Below the pieces are notes generated by a model. The model did no database searches. It saw only the letters and a program-made list of their open reading frames with translations, and was not told the origin of the DNA. Both the position numbers and the translations under genes were made by a program. Shown piece after piece: positions 38,407 to 46,735 of a DNA stretch of 64,000 bases (within the stretch, counting starts at the first letter, position 1; each line of letters begins with the position of its first letter). Origin of the DNA: Gammaproteobacteria bacterium (GTDB taxonomy: Bacteria; Pseudomonadota; Gammaproteobacteria; Ga0077536); contig JADLGE010000079.1 in NCBI GenBank assembly GCA_020849475.1, positions 1-64,000 of the forward strand, read 5' to 3'.

Positions 38407-38440
38407 TCCTGTAGGCGCGAATTCATTCGCACCTACAGGA
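38407..38440. terminator. palindromic repeat acting as possible bidirectional terminator
   Basis: A 16-bp stem with one C-A mismatch around a TC loop (core GCGCGAAT-TC-ATTCGCAC, outer arms TCCTGTAG and CTACAGGA). It sits exactly between two convergent genes (ychJ and an enoyl-CoA hydratase gene). It belongs to the GTGCGA repeat family. There is no clear T run, so a terminator role is inferred from position and stem strength. Confidence 0.5.
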
Positions 38441-38456
38441 CAGTGCCTTGCCGGGA

Positions 38457-39260
38457 TCAGAACTTCTTCAGCTGGTGCCCGTTGGCGACATAGTCCTTCA
38501 TCATTTCCAGCGCGCGGTCCGAGCCGCCGATGACATTGGCGAACAGGTCGCCTTCTTCATCCACGCCGTCGGCGGTGGTCTTGCCCCAGCTCGAGCGGAT
38601 GACCTGCTTGAGGGCGGCGAGCGCCGCGGCGGGCTTGTCGAGGAACTCGCGCGCCATGTCATGGGCGGCGGCCAGCACGTCGCCGTCGATATAGTGATGG
38701 ACCAGGCCTTCGGCGGCCGCTTCCTTGGGACTGAAGGTGCGCCCGCGCAGCACCCATTCCAGCGCCTTGCCGGGCCCGACCAGGCGCGCGAGGCGCGTGG
38801 TGCCGCCGGCGCCGGGCAGGATGCCGACCAGGATCTCCATCTGGCCAATGGTGTAATCGCCCGGCCCTGCCAGGCGGATGTCGCAGGCCAGCGCCAGCTC
38901 ACAGCCGCCGCCGCCGCAGAAGCCGTTGATGGCGGCGATGGTCGGCTTGCGGAAATTGTCGACGTCTTCCCACAGCATGCGCAGCGGCGTGCGCGCGAAA
39001 CGCGGATCGGCGAGACCCTTGGCGCGACGCGCCTTAAGGCCGGCGGTCATTTCGATGATCTCTTCCACCGAGAAGTGGCGAATGAAGACGTCCGGCAGGC
39101 CGCCGGTGAACACCACCACGCGCACCTCGTCGTTGTTGTCGAGGTCATTCAGGATGGCGCGGGCCTGCGCCACCATGTCGGAGGTGAAGAAGCCCTTCGG
39201 CGGATTGGTGAAGGTGACGGTGGCGATGCCATCGGTGATTTTGCAGGCTACGGTGCCCAT
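38457..39260 (-). CDS. enoyl-CoA hydratase/isomerase family protein
   Basis: A 267-residue crotonase-fold protein. The start at 39260 follows AAGGGGAG; the longer open frame is discarded. FCGGGGCELALACDIRLAG near residue 108 holds the first catalytic Glu and oxyanion glycines. GQMEILVGILPGAGGTTRL near 135 holds the position of the second Glu. The protein could hydrate an enoyl-CoA or catalyse a related reaction. It is divergent from the DUF169 gene. Confidence 0.85.
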   Translation of the reverse strand: MGTVACKITDGIATVTFTNPPKGFFTSDMVAQARAILNDLDNNDEVRVVVFTGGLPDVFIRHFSVEEIIEMTAGLKARRAKGLADPRFARTPLRMLWEDVDNFRKPTIAAINGFCGGGGCELALACDIRLAGPGDYTIGQMEILVGILPGAGGTTRLARLVGPGKALEWVLRGRTFSPKEAAAEGLVHHYIDGDVLAAAHDMAREFLDKPAAALAALKQVIRSSWGKTTADGVDEEGDLFANVIGGSDRALEMMKDYVANGHQLKKF

Positions 39261-39368
39261 GGTGACTCCCCTTGATGCGTGGATACAATCGGTCGACTGA
39301 GCGCACCATAACGCCTTTGCGCATCGCCTGAAAATGGCGGCGTGACAAAGCCCACCCGAGGACCGTGC

Positions 39369-40169
39369 ATGAGCATCGCCAATTGCTGGAACGACACCAC
39401 CGAATACGACTACGAAGCGTTGACCGCTGGCCTCACGCGCTATCTGAAGTTGAAGACCATGGCGGTAGGCATGAAGCGCTTCAAGACCGTCGCCGACATG
39501 GAAGCAGTGCCGCGCATCCGCCGCCCGAATGCAGCCGAGAAACTCGCCACTGATCAGGTGGTGGGCCAGGCGCGCTGGATAGGCTGGACCATCGGCATCA
39601 CCATGGACAACCTCATGGGCCAGCAATGCGGCACAGTGGTGGGCCTTGCTCCGCGCGATCCGGAATTCCTGTCAGGCGAACGCATGAAGGGGGTGTGGTA
39701 CGGCACCCTCGAAGACAGCGCCGCCCACCAGGCCGCCATGAGCTGTGCCTCCCACGGCGACTACCAGGCGCTGGCGGTGTCACCACTGACCAGCAAGCGC
39801 CTTGATAATCCCGACATCTGCCTCATCTACGCCACGCCCGGACAGATGATCACGCTCATCAATGGCCTGCAATATACGGGCTATCGTAAATACACCTTCA
39901 CGGTGGTGGGCGAGAGCGCCTGCGCCGATTCCTGGGGGCGCGCGTTGTCGACGGGCGAACCGTCGGTGTCGATCCCGTGCTATGCCGAGCGCAAGTTCGG
40001 CGGCGTGCTGGATGATGAACTGTTGATAGCGCTGCCACCGAGTTATCTGCCGGGTCTCGTGGAAGGGCTGAAGTCGCTCGACCGCAACGGTCTGCGTTAC
40101 CCGATCCCCAATCACGGCATTCAGAAGTCACCGCTGGACAGCATCGAAACGAGCTACGGCAAGTCCTGA
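39369..40169 (+). CDS. DUF169 family protein
   Basis: A 266-residue protein of the DUF169 (COG2043) family, of unknown function. The start at 39369 follows GAGGAC. WNDTTEYDYEALTAGLTRYL near the N-terminus, SPLTSKRLDNPDICLIYATP in the middle and the C-terminal patch GEPSVSIPCYAERKFGG are characteristic. Several cysteines could bind metal. It is followed after 34 bases by a Rid-family gene in the same direction. Confidence 0.8.
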   Translation: MSIANCWNDTTEYDYEALTAGLTRYLKLKTMAVGMKRFKTVADMEAVPRIRRPNAAEKLATDQVVGQARWIGWTIGITMDNLMGQQCGTVVGLAPRDPEFLSGERMKGVWYGTLEDSAAHQAAMSCASHGDYQALAVSPLTSKRLDNPDICLIYATPGQMITLINGLQYTGYRKYTFTVVGESACADSWGRALSTGEPSVSIPCYAERKFGGVLDDELLIALPPSYLPGLVEGLKSLDRNGLRYPIPNHGIQKSPLDSIETSYGKS

Positions 40170-40203
40170 GACCCGTGTTCAACCATTGAAGAGGAGCCAC
40201 ATC

Positions 40204-40596
40204 ATGCGCACACGCAAAGACATCATTCCGCCCGGCATGGAGATCATCTACGAGCGCTTCCGTTATGCGCCCGGCGTGCTGGTGGACGACACCCTGTACA
40301 TCGCCGGCCAGGTCGGCCGCGACGAGAAACTGCAGGTGGTCGAAGGCACCGAGGCGCAGTTCGCGCAGGCTTTCGAAAATGTCGGCAAGGTGCTGCGTGC
40401 CGCCGGCGCAAGCTTTGACGATGTGGTGGAGATGGTGACCTATCACACCGATATGCGCGATCTGGCGCTGTTCATGGAGGTCAAGAATCGCTATTTCACC
40501 AACAGGCTGCCGACCTGGACCGGCATCGGCACGACGGCTCTGGCGATGCCGGGGCTCGAAGTCGAGATCAAATGCACGGCGCGCTTGCCGGACTGA
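40204..40596 (+). CDS. RidA/YjgF/UK114 family protein lacking the catalytic Arg
   Basis: A 130-residue Rid-fold protein starting at the ATG after AGAGGAG. DDTLYIAGQVGRDE and AFENVGKVLRAAGASFDDVVEM are typical of the family. The region where imine deaminases carry the essential Arg (P-A-R-S) reads LPTWTGIGTTALAMPG, with no Arg, so it belongs to a Rid subgroup not expected to hydrolyse enamines. It probably shares a message with the DUF169 gene. Confidence 0.85.
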   Translation: MRTRKDIIPPGMEIIYERFRYAPGVLVDDTLYIAGQVGRDEKLQVVEGTEAQFAQAFENVGKVLRAAGASFDDVVEMVTYHTDMRDLALFMEVKNRYFTNRLPTWTGIGTTALAMPGLEVEIKCTARLPD

Positions 40597-40706
40597 GCGG
40601 GACGTAACGCCACCTCTATCGCAGGCCGGCAATTGTTCACGTTGCGGGGGCATTCACCGGTGCCGCGATCAGCTAGGCTGGCGCACGCCATGCGCGCCAT
40701 GAAGAC

Positions 40707-41963
40707 ATGACCGAACCTAAGGCCTACAACGAGAACTCGCCCGCGTTCGATGTTCGCACCGACGTGAAGCGCGAGCAGTGGCAGTTGCTGCTCTCGAACG
40801 TGCGCGCATCGACCGTGCCCACCGCGCTGGTGGGCGGTCTGTTCGCGGTCTTTTTCTCTCATTTCGCCAGCGCGCCCCATACCCAGTGGTGGTGGGCAGC
40901 CTTGCTGTCGGTGCTGGCGGCGCGCTGGTGGCTGGCCGCGGCCGGTGAGGGCGGTCTTGGCCTGCGCCGCGGTCCGGACTGGTGCTTGCACCTCAGCTTG
41001 TTTGCATCGGGATTGTTGTGGGGAGCGGCGCCGCTGCTGGTGTTGCACCACGCCGATGACACCCTGTTGTTTACAGCCGTGTTGCTGGCCGCCGGGGTGG
41101 CGCTGTCGGCTTTCGGCTCGTTCAGCGTCAGCGTCGCAGCGGTGGTGGCGATGGTATTGCCGATAGTGCTCGGCAACCTTGCGATGATTGCGCTCGCGCA
41201 CAGCACCGCCTATTACGCCCTCGGCGCGGCGCTGCTGCTGCTGTATGGCCACCAGGCGGTGGTGATGGCGCAGTCGCGCCGCGTGCTTGCGAAGCAGATT
41301 CGGCTGCGCGTGGAAAACGCACTGCTTGCGTCTCAGTTGAGCGCCCAGGCCGACAAGACCGCCGCCGAACTCGAACGGCGCATGGACACCGAACGCGTGC
41401 TGCGCGCCTCGCGCGACAAGGCCGAGCGCATGTCCGGCACCGACAGCCTGACCGACATCGCCAATCGCCGTTACTTCGATCGACGGCTCAAACAGGAGAT
41501 CTCGCGCGCCTTTCGCGAGCGCACGCAAATCTCACTGGTGTTGTGCGACATCGATTATTTCAAGCAGTACAACGACACCTATGGGCATCAGCAAGGCGAC
41601 GAGTGCATCAAGGCCCTGGCGCGTGTGCTGGTGGCGTTCTGTCGTCGCGGTGGCGACTTGGCCGCGCGCACCGGCGGTGAGGAATTCGCGCTCATTCTGC
41701 CCAACACCGATCATGCGGCCGCGCTGCGTCTGGCCGAGAACGCGCGCTCGGCGTTCGACGGACTGGCCATCGTGCACGCCGGCTCGGCGCTGAAGGCCAA
41801 TGCCACGGCGAGCTTTGGTGTGGCAACGATGGTGCCTGCCCATCTCGAAGCCGGCGAGGCCTTGATCCGCCGAGCGGATCAAGCGCTTTATCTCGCCAAG
41901 TCGCGGGGTCGCAATCAGGTCGTGAGTGAAAGCGCGCTTGAACAGAACATGCGTGCGAGCTGA
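40707..41963 (+). CDS. membrane-bound diguanylate cyclase (GGDEF)
   Basis: A 418-residue enzyme that makes cyclic di-GMP from GTP. About six membrane helices occupy residues 35-195, a short coiled coil follows, and the GGDEF domain covers about 230-405. The active-site motif is GGEEF near residue 322. An intact inhibitory site RGGD lies five residues before it, so product inhibition is expected. DIDYFKQYNDTYGHQQGD is the metal and substrate loop. No sensory domain beyond the helices is seen. Confidence 0.92.
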   Translation: MTEPKAYNENSPAFDVRTDVKREQWQLLLSNVRASTVPTALVGGLFAVFFSHFASAPHTQWWWAALLSVLAARWWLAAAGEGGLGLRRGPDWCLHLSLFASGLLWGAAPLLVLHHADDTLLFTAVLLAAGVALSAFGSFSVSVAAVVAMVLPIVLGNLAMIALAHSTAYYALGAALLLLYGHQAVVMAQSRRVLAKQIRLRVENALLASQLSAQADKTAAELERRMDTERVLRASRDKAERMSGTDSLTDIANRRYFDRRLKQEISRAFRERTQISLVLCDIDYFKQYNDTYGHQQGDECIKALARVLVAFCRRGGDLAARTGGEEFALILPNTDHAAALRLAENARSAFDGLAIVHAGSALKANATASFGVATMVPAHLEAGEALIRRADQALYLAKSRGRNQVVSESALEQNMRAS

Positions 41964-42070
41964 TCTCACCGTATCGCAGTAAGGAGTGCATTCTTTCGCA
42001 GAATCATCGTCACGCCGGCGCTACACTTTTTGACAGTCGTCCACATTGGACAAAGAGCAAGAAGGTCAGC

Positions 42071-42610
42071 ATGGGTGGTGATGTTGGAACCGTGGCGGTC
42101 GAGATGCTGGACATCGTCGATGCCAGCAATCGCATCATCGGCTGCGCACCGCGCAGCGAAGTACACCGACTGGGCTTACGCCACCGCGCCGTGCACATGC
42201 TGGTGCTCGATGCGCAGGATCGAATTTATCTGCAGCGTCGCTCCCCGCATAAGGATGTCGACCCCGGCCTGTGGGACACCTCGGCGGCCGGTCACGTTGA
42301 TGCCGGCGAGGACTATCACAGCGCCGCCCTGCGCGAACTCAATGAAGAACTCGCGATTGACGACGTCCAATTGCAGACCTTGTGCGATCTGCCGGCACGT
42401 ATCGAGACCGGTCATGAATTCGTGCGCGTCTACATTGGCCGCACGCGCAGCGAGCCGCGCCCTGACCCGCGCGAAATCACCGAAGGAGGCTGGTGGACCG
42501 AAGCCGAACTGGACGCGTGGATGATGCGCAGTCCGGCGGACTTCACCGCCACTTTCCATCTGCTCCACGCCCGATACCGTGGCCGACACCAAGGAGAGCG
42601 TCGTGATTGA
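42071..42610 (+). CDS. Nudix hydrolase (YfcD-like)
   Basis: A 179-residue Nudix protein. The Nudix box begins GHVDAGEDYHSAALRELNEE near residue 76 and matches GX5EX7REUXEE. N-terminal residues (EMLDIVDASNRIIGCAPRSEVHRLGLRHRAVHMLV in part) resemble the YfcD and isopentenyl diphosphate isomerase-like group. The substrate is unassigned. Its end overlaps the start of the response-regulator gene by 8 bases. Confidence 0.88.
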   Translation: MGGDVGTVAVEMLDIVDASNRIIGCAPRSEVHRLGLRHRAVHMLVLDAQDRIYLQRRSPHKDVDPGLWDTSAAGHVDAGEDYHSAALRELNEELAIDDVQLQTLCDLPARIETGHEFVRVYIGRTRSEPRPDPREITEGGWWTEAELDAWMMRSPADFTATFHLLHARYRGRHQGERRD

Positions 42611-43259
42611 GATCATGGTGGTCGACGATCAGCGTCTAGTGCGGCGCTGCATCAGCGCAAAGCTCAACGCAGTACCGGATTTCTCCGTGACGGCCGAGGC
42701 GGCAAGCGGTGAAGAGGCGCGTGACGCGGTACGTGCCAAGCACTTCGACGTCATTCTCATGGATTTGAACATGCCCGGCATCGGCGGCCTCGAAGCGACG
42801 CGCCGGGTGCTGGCGGTGCGACCGGAGTGCCGCATCCTGGGATTGTCGATGTACGTCAGCGGCCCCTATCCCAAGCAGTTCCTGCGCACTGGCGGCGCGG
42901 GTTATGTGAGCAAGAACACCGATACCGACGAGTTGGTGCGTGCCATCCGCAAGGTCTGCGACGGCGAGTGCTATATCAGCGCCGACGTCGCCCAGCACAT
43001 CGCCACCAGCGATTCACTGCGCGTGCAGCGACACGGCATCGAGGCCTTGTCGCGCCGCGAGATCCAGGTGCTGCAGAAAATCGCTATCGGTCTGCCCCAC
43101 GAAGAAATCGCACTGCGCCTGTGTCTGAGCGCCAAGACCGTCGCCCAGTACCGCCGCCAGCTGCTTGAAAAGCTCGGTGCGCGCAACGATGTGCAACTGG
43201 CCGTCATCGCCCGCGACCAGGGCCTGGCCGATATCGATTCGCTGCCCGACGAGGCCTGA
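42603..43259 (+). CDS. uvrY: GacA/UvrY-type response regulator
   Basis: A 218-residue NarL/FixJ-type regulator started at the GTG at 42603, which follows AAGGAGAG. The receiver has acidic residues VVDDQR at 5-10 and the phospho-acceptor Asp in DVILMDLNMPG near 54. GYVSKNTDTDELVRAIRKV is strongly GacA/UvrY-like. The LuxR-type helix-turn-helix (LSRREIQVLQKIAIGLPHEE) follows. The gene lies just upstream of the uvrC region as in E. coli and pseudomonads. In those bacteria it answers BarA/GacS and drives CsrA-antagonist RNAs. Confidence 0.9.
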   Translation: MIEIMVVDDQRLVRRCISAKLNAVPDFSVTAEAASGEEARDAVRAKHFDVILMDLNMPGIGGLEATRRVLAVRPECRILGLSMYVSGPYPKQFLRTGGAGYVSKNTDTDELVRAIRKVCDGECYISADVAQHIATSDSLRVQRHGIEALSRREIQVLQKIAIGLPHEEIALRLCLSAKTVAQYRRQLLEKLGARNDVQLAVIARDQGLADIDSLPDEA

Positions 43260-43296
43260 GACCGCGGGGTCGAAGCCGGCCGGCTTCGTCCGTATC

Positions 43297-43965
43297 ATGG
43301 CGGCGATGAGTCACTCCGCCGCCCTTGAGATCTTCGACCGCGATTGCACGCGCTGCCCACGCCTCGCCGGGTTCCTGTGCGAAGTGCGCAGCGCCCATCC
43401 GACCTATTACGCGCGTCCGGTGCCGCCTTTCGGCGCCGGGCAGGCGCGACTGCTGGTGGTTGGGCTCGCGCCCGGCATGCACGGCGCCAATGCCAGCGGC
43501 CGGCCCTTCACCGGCGACCATGCCGGCATCCTGCTCTACGAGACCTTGCACGCTTTCGGTTTTGCCAGCGCGCCGCAGTCGACGGCGGCCGATGACGGAC
43601 TCGAACTCCTCGATTGCCGCATCAACAATGCGGTGAAGTGTCTGCCGCCGGCCAACAAGCCGACACCCCAGGAAGTGCGCGCCTGCAATGGCTATCTGGC
43701 CGCTGATCTCGCGCGTGTGCCGGCCAGCGGCGTGGTGCTGGCTCTCGGCCAGATTGCCCATGGCGCGGTGCTGCGCGCGCTGGACTTGCGCGAGCGCGAT
43801 TACCGCTTTGGCCACGGCGCCGAGCATGGCTTGCCGACGCGCGGGCTGCGCTTGCTCGATTCCTATCACTGCAGCCGCTACAACACTCAGACGCGACGTC
43901 TGACGCCGGCCATGTTCGCGTCGGTGTTCGCACGCGCGCGCCAGTTGCTGGACGGCGCCGCGTGA
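43297..43965 (+). CDS. uracil-DNA glycosylase, family 5 (UDGb) type
   Basis: A 222-residue DNA repair glycosylase. Motif GLAPGMHGANASGRPFTGD near residue 56 lacks the Asp/Asn general base of other families, as in UDGb. SYHCSRYNTQTRRLTP near 188 is the second catalytic motif. Cysteines in CTRCPRL near the N-terminus and in AVKCLPPANKPTPQEVRAC would bind an iron-sulphur cluster. It lies between the regulator and uvrC genes and its stop overlaps uvrC by 4 bases, so two repair enzymes are co-translated. Confidence 0.85.
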   Translation: MAAMSHSAALEIFDRDCTRCPRLAGFLCEVRSAHPTYYARPVPPFGAGQARLLVVGLAPGMHGANASGRPFTGDHAGILLYETLHAFGFASAPQSTAADDGLELLDCRINNAVKCLPPANKPTPQEVRACNGYLAADLARVPASGVVLALGQIAHGAVLRALDLRERDYRFGHGAEHGLPTRGLRLLDSYHCSRYNTQTRRLTPAMFASVFARARQLLDGAA

Positions 43966-45800
43966 CCGACGACGAGCGCATGGAAGGCTTGCGCGCCTTC
44001 AGTCGCGAGCTGCCCAATGATGCCGGCGTATATCGCATGCTCGATGAGCGTGCGCAGGTCATTTATGTCGGCAAGGCGCGCAACCTGCGCAAGCGTGTCA
44101 GCCAGTACTTCAATCGCCAGGCCAGCCATGCCATCAAGGTGTCGGCGATGGTGGCGCACGTGGCGCGCGTCGAGGTCACTGTCACCGCCAACGAAACCGA
44201 GGCGCTGATCCTCGAGAGCAATCTCATCAAGGAACTCAAGCCGCGCTACAACGTGGTGCTGCGCGACGACAAGAGCTACCCCTATATCTACGCCGATCTC
44301 GAACACGAATTTCCACGCCTGCGTTTTCATCGCGGCGCGCGCACCGGCAAGGGCCGCTACTTCGGTCCGTTCCCCAACGCGGGGGCGGTGCGCGAGACCC
44401 TCAACCTGCTGCAGAAGTTGTTCCTCATTCGCCAATGCGAGGACACCTTCTTCAAGAACCGCAGTCGTCCGTGCCTGCAGCACCAGATCAACCGCTGCAC
44501 GGCGCCGTGCGTGGGTCTCATCGAGCCGCCGGCCTACCAGTCCGATGTCGAGCACGCTTTGATGTTTCTCGACGGGCGAGGGCAGGAAGTCATCTCGCAC
44601 CTCGTCGCGCAGATGGAGCAGGCCTCAGTGGCGCTCAACTTCGAGCGGGCGGCGCGTCTGCGCGATCAGATCACGAGCCTCAAGCGCGTGCAGCTCGAAC
44701 AGAACGTGGAAGGCGAGGAGGGCGAGTTCGACGTGGTGGCGGCCGCGGTCAAGGGCGGCATCGGCTGCGTGCAGGTGTTTTTCATCCGCCACGGCCGTGT
44801 GCTCGGCAACAAGGCTTATTTTCCGGCCCACACCCAGGACAACACGCCGGCCGAGGTGCTGGAAGCGTTCCTGCCGCAGTTCTATCTGGCCGCACATCGC
44901 GATCGCGATGTGCCGCGCGACATCATCGTCAGCGAGACCCTGGATGACACCGAGTGGCTGGCGCAGGCCTTGAGCGAGGCGCTCGGGCGGCGTATCGGCA
45001 TTCGCGACGCGGTGCGCGGTGAACGCGCCAAATGGTTGCGCATGGCGCAGGACAACGCCCAGCTCGCCCTCGATCAGCGCCTCTCCAGCGAGGCCGATCA
45101 GCATCTGCGCATCGCGGCCTTGGCGACCGCCCTCGAACGTGATGATCCCATCGAGCGCATCGAGTGCTTCGATATCAGCCACATGGGCGGCGAAGCGACG
45201 GTCGCCTCGTGCGTGGTGTTCGGCGAGAACGGGCCGCGCAAATCCGACTATCGCAAGTTCAATATCAAGGACGCGGTGGCGGGCGACGACTACGCGGCGA
45301 TGTACGAAGCGCTCAAGCGTCGCTACAGCCGCTTGAAGCGCGAAGAAAGCGCCTTGCCCGACATCATCCTCATCGACGGCGGCAAGGGTCAGGTCATGCA
45401 GGCAGTGGAAGTGCTGGCCGAGCTGCAGATCACCGAAGTGCAGGTGATCGGCATCGCCAAGGGCACCACACGCAAGCCCGGGCTCGAGACCCTGTTGTTG
45501 CACGACGGCAGTGAGGAGCGGCGCTTGCCGCCCGATTCACCCGCCCTGCATCTGTTGCAGCATGTGCGCGACGAGGCGCACCGGTTTGCCATTGCCGCCC
45601 ATCGTCGCGCGCGTGGCAATGCGCGCAAGGGTTCGCCGTTGGAGCAGGTGGCCGGCATCGGCGCCAAGCGTCGCAAGAGTCTCATGCAGCACTTCGGTGG
45701 CCTGCAGGGCATTGCGCGCGCCGGTGTCGACGACCTGATTCGTATCCCGGGTATCAACCGCGAGCTTGCGCAGCGGATTTATGATGTGATGCACGACTGA
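43962..45800 (+). CDS. uvrC: excinuclease ABC subunit UvrC
   Basis: Makes both incisions in nucleotide excision repair with UvrB. The 612 residues begin at a GTG overlapping the previous stop. A GIY-YIG domain covers about residues 18-95 (DAGVYRML, VIYVGKARNLRKRV). A Cys-rich patch follows (CLQHQINRCTAPCVG). The UVR motif is near 205-240, the RNase-H-like nuclease near 395 (IECFDISHMGGEATVASCVV), and a C-terminal helix-hairpin-helix pair closes the protein. pgsA starts on its stop codon. Confidence 0.96.
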   Translation: MTDDERMEGLRAFSRELPNDAGVYRMLDERAQVIYVGKARNLRKRVSQYFNRQASHAIKVSAMVAHVARVEVTVTANETEALILESNLIKELKPRYNVVLRDDKSYPYIYADLEHEFPRLRFHRGARTGKGRYFGPFPNAGAVRETLNLLQKLFLIRQCEDTFFKNRSRPCLQHQINRCTAPCVGLIEPPAYQSDVEHALMFLDGRGQEVISHLVAQMEQASVALNFERAARLRDQITSLKRVQLEQNVEGEEGEFDVVAAAVKGGIGCVQVFFIRHGRVLGNKAYFPAHTQDNTPAEVLEAFLPQFYLAAHRDRDVPRDIIVSETLDDTEWLAQALSEALGRRIGIRDAVRGERAKWLRMAQDNAQLALDQRLSSEADQHLRIAALATALERDDPIERIECFDISHMGGEATVASCVVFGENGPRKSDYRKFNIKDAVAGDDYAAMYEALKRRYSRLKREESALPDIILIDGGKGQVMQAVEVLAELQITEVQVIGIAKGTTRKPGLETLLLHDGSEERRLPPDSPALHLLQHVRDEAHRFAIAAHRRARGNARKGSPLEQVAGIGAKRRKSLMQHFGGLQGIARAGVDDLIRIPGINRELAQRIYDVMHD

Positions 45801-46357
45801 TGATGACTCTGCCCAACATTCTGACCTTGCTGCGCATGGCGCTGATCCCGTGCTTCGTGATTGCGTTCTACCTGCCATTCAAGCGAGCACACCTGCTGGC
45901 CGCGGGCCTGTTCCTGCTGGCCGCCATCACCGATTGGTTGGACGGTTATCTCGCGCGGCGTTTGAATCAGACTTCCAAGCTCGGCGCGTTTTTAGACCCG
46001 GTGGCGGACAAACTCATGGTCGCGGTGGTGTTGGTGGTGCTGCTCGAAGCGCGTCACAGCCTGTTGCTGGCGGTGCCGGTGGCGGTCATCATTGGCCGCG
46101 AGATCGCGGTGTCAGCCTTGCGCGAATGGATGGCGGAGATCGGCGCGCGACGCAAGGTTGCGGTATCGATGCTCGGCAAGGTCAAGACCACGTTGCAGAT
46201 GATTGCGCTGATGATGATGGTGGTGGGTGTTGGCCCTGAGATGCCGGGGCTGCTGTACGGCGCGGGCATGGTCATGCTGTATGCCGCGACCATCATCACC
46301 CTGTGGTCGATGGTCGATTACCTGGTGCTGGCCTGGCCCGATCTGCGCGAATCCTGA
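45800..46357 (+). CDS. pgsA: CDP-diacylglycerol--glycerol-3-phosphate 3-phosphatidyltransferase
   Basis: Inner-membrane enzyme making phosphatidylglycerol phosphate. The 185 residues hold the CDP-alcohol phosphotransferase motif DGYLARRLNQTSKLGAFLDP followed by VADK (residues 49-72) and about five membrane helices. The start overlaps the uvrC stop; ATG codons at 45800 and 45803 are both possible. The uvrC-pgsA-tRNA order is the gammaproteobacterial one. Confidence 0.95.
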   Translation: MMTLPNILTLLRMALIPCFVIAFYLPFKRAHLLAAGLFLLAAITDWLDGYLARRLNQTSKLGAFLDPVADKLMVAVVLVVLLEARHSLLLAVPVAVIIGREIAVSALREWMAEIGARRKVAVSMLGKVKTTLQMIALMMMVVGVGPEMPGLLYGAGMVMLYAATIITLWSMVDYLVLAWPDLRES

Positions 46358-46368
46358 AGCGAGTTTCC

Positions 46369-46396
46369 TTGACAGACTGACGAGCGCGGCTACAAT
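46369..46396 (+). promoter_or_regulatory. sigma-70 promoter of the tRNA-Gly/tRNA-Cys operon
   Basis: A consensus TTGACA at 46369-46374 and TACAAT at 46391-46396 are separated by 16 bases, just after pgsA and about 90 bases before tRNA-Gly. This is the best promoter match I noticed in the window. The leader between promoter and tRNA contains a hairpin around 46409-46431. Confidence 0.78.
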
Positions 46397-46485
46397 GGCG
46401 CTCCGACCGAGGATGGGGCCATAGCGGCGCCATCCAACCCGATGTCAGCCCCGGGTCCTGGCGGTCGTGTGAACGTGCTGACGAT

Positions 46486-46561
<76 letters not shown>

Positions 46562-46573
46562 AATTTTTCGTTG

Positions 46574-46605
46574 AAACCCCGCCAACGCGGGGTTTGCGCT
46601 TTTTA
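46574..46605 (+). terminator. hairpin terminator between tRNA-Gly and tRNA-Cys
   Basis: A 9-bp stem AAACCCCGC / GCGGGGTTT with loop CAAC, followed by GCGCTTTTT. It has the form of an intrinsic terminator, yet tRNA-Cys lies just downstream in the same direction. It may be leaky or serve as a processing spacer. Confidence 0.65.
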
Positions 46606-46646
46606 CGGCTTCGATAGCGGGTTCTGCGTCGAAGCCGTGAACCACC

Positions 46647-46720
46647 GGCTGGGTGGCAGAGTGGTTATGCAGCGGCCTGCAAAGCCGTGTACGCCGGTTC
46701 GATTCCGACCCTAGCCTCCA
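46647..46720 (+). tRNA. tRNA-Cys (anticodon GCA)
   Basis: A 74-nucleotide cloverleaf with acceptor GGCTGGG pairing with CCTAGCC (one G-T pair) and an encoded CCA. The anticodon GCA is at 46679-46681 and the T arm has CGGTTCGATTCCG. It corresponds in place to E. coli cysT. The next expected gene, tRNA-Leu, is 4.6 kb away. Confidence 0.95.
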
Positions 46721-46735
46721 TCTTCGCGCCGGGCT

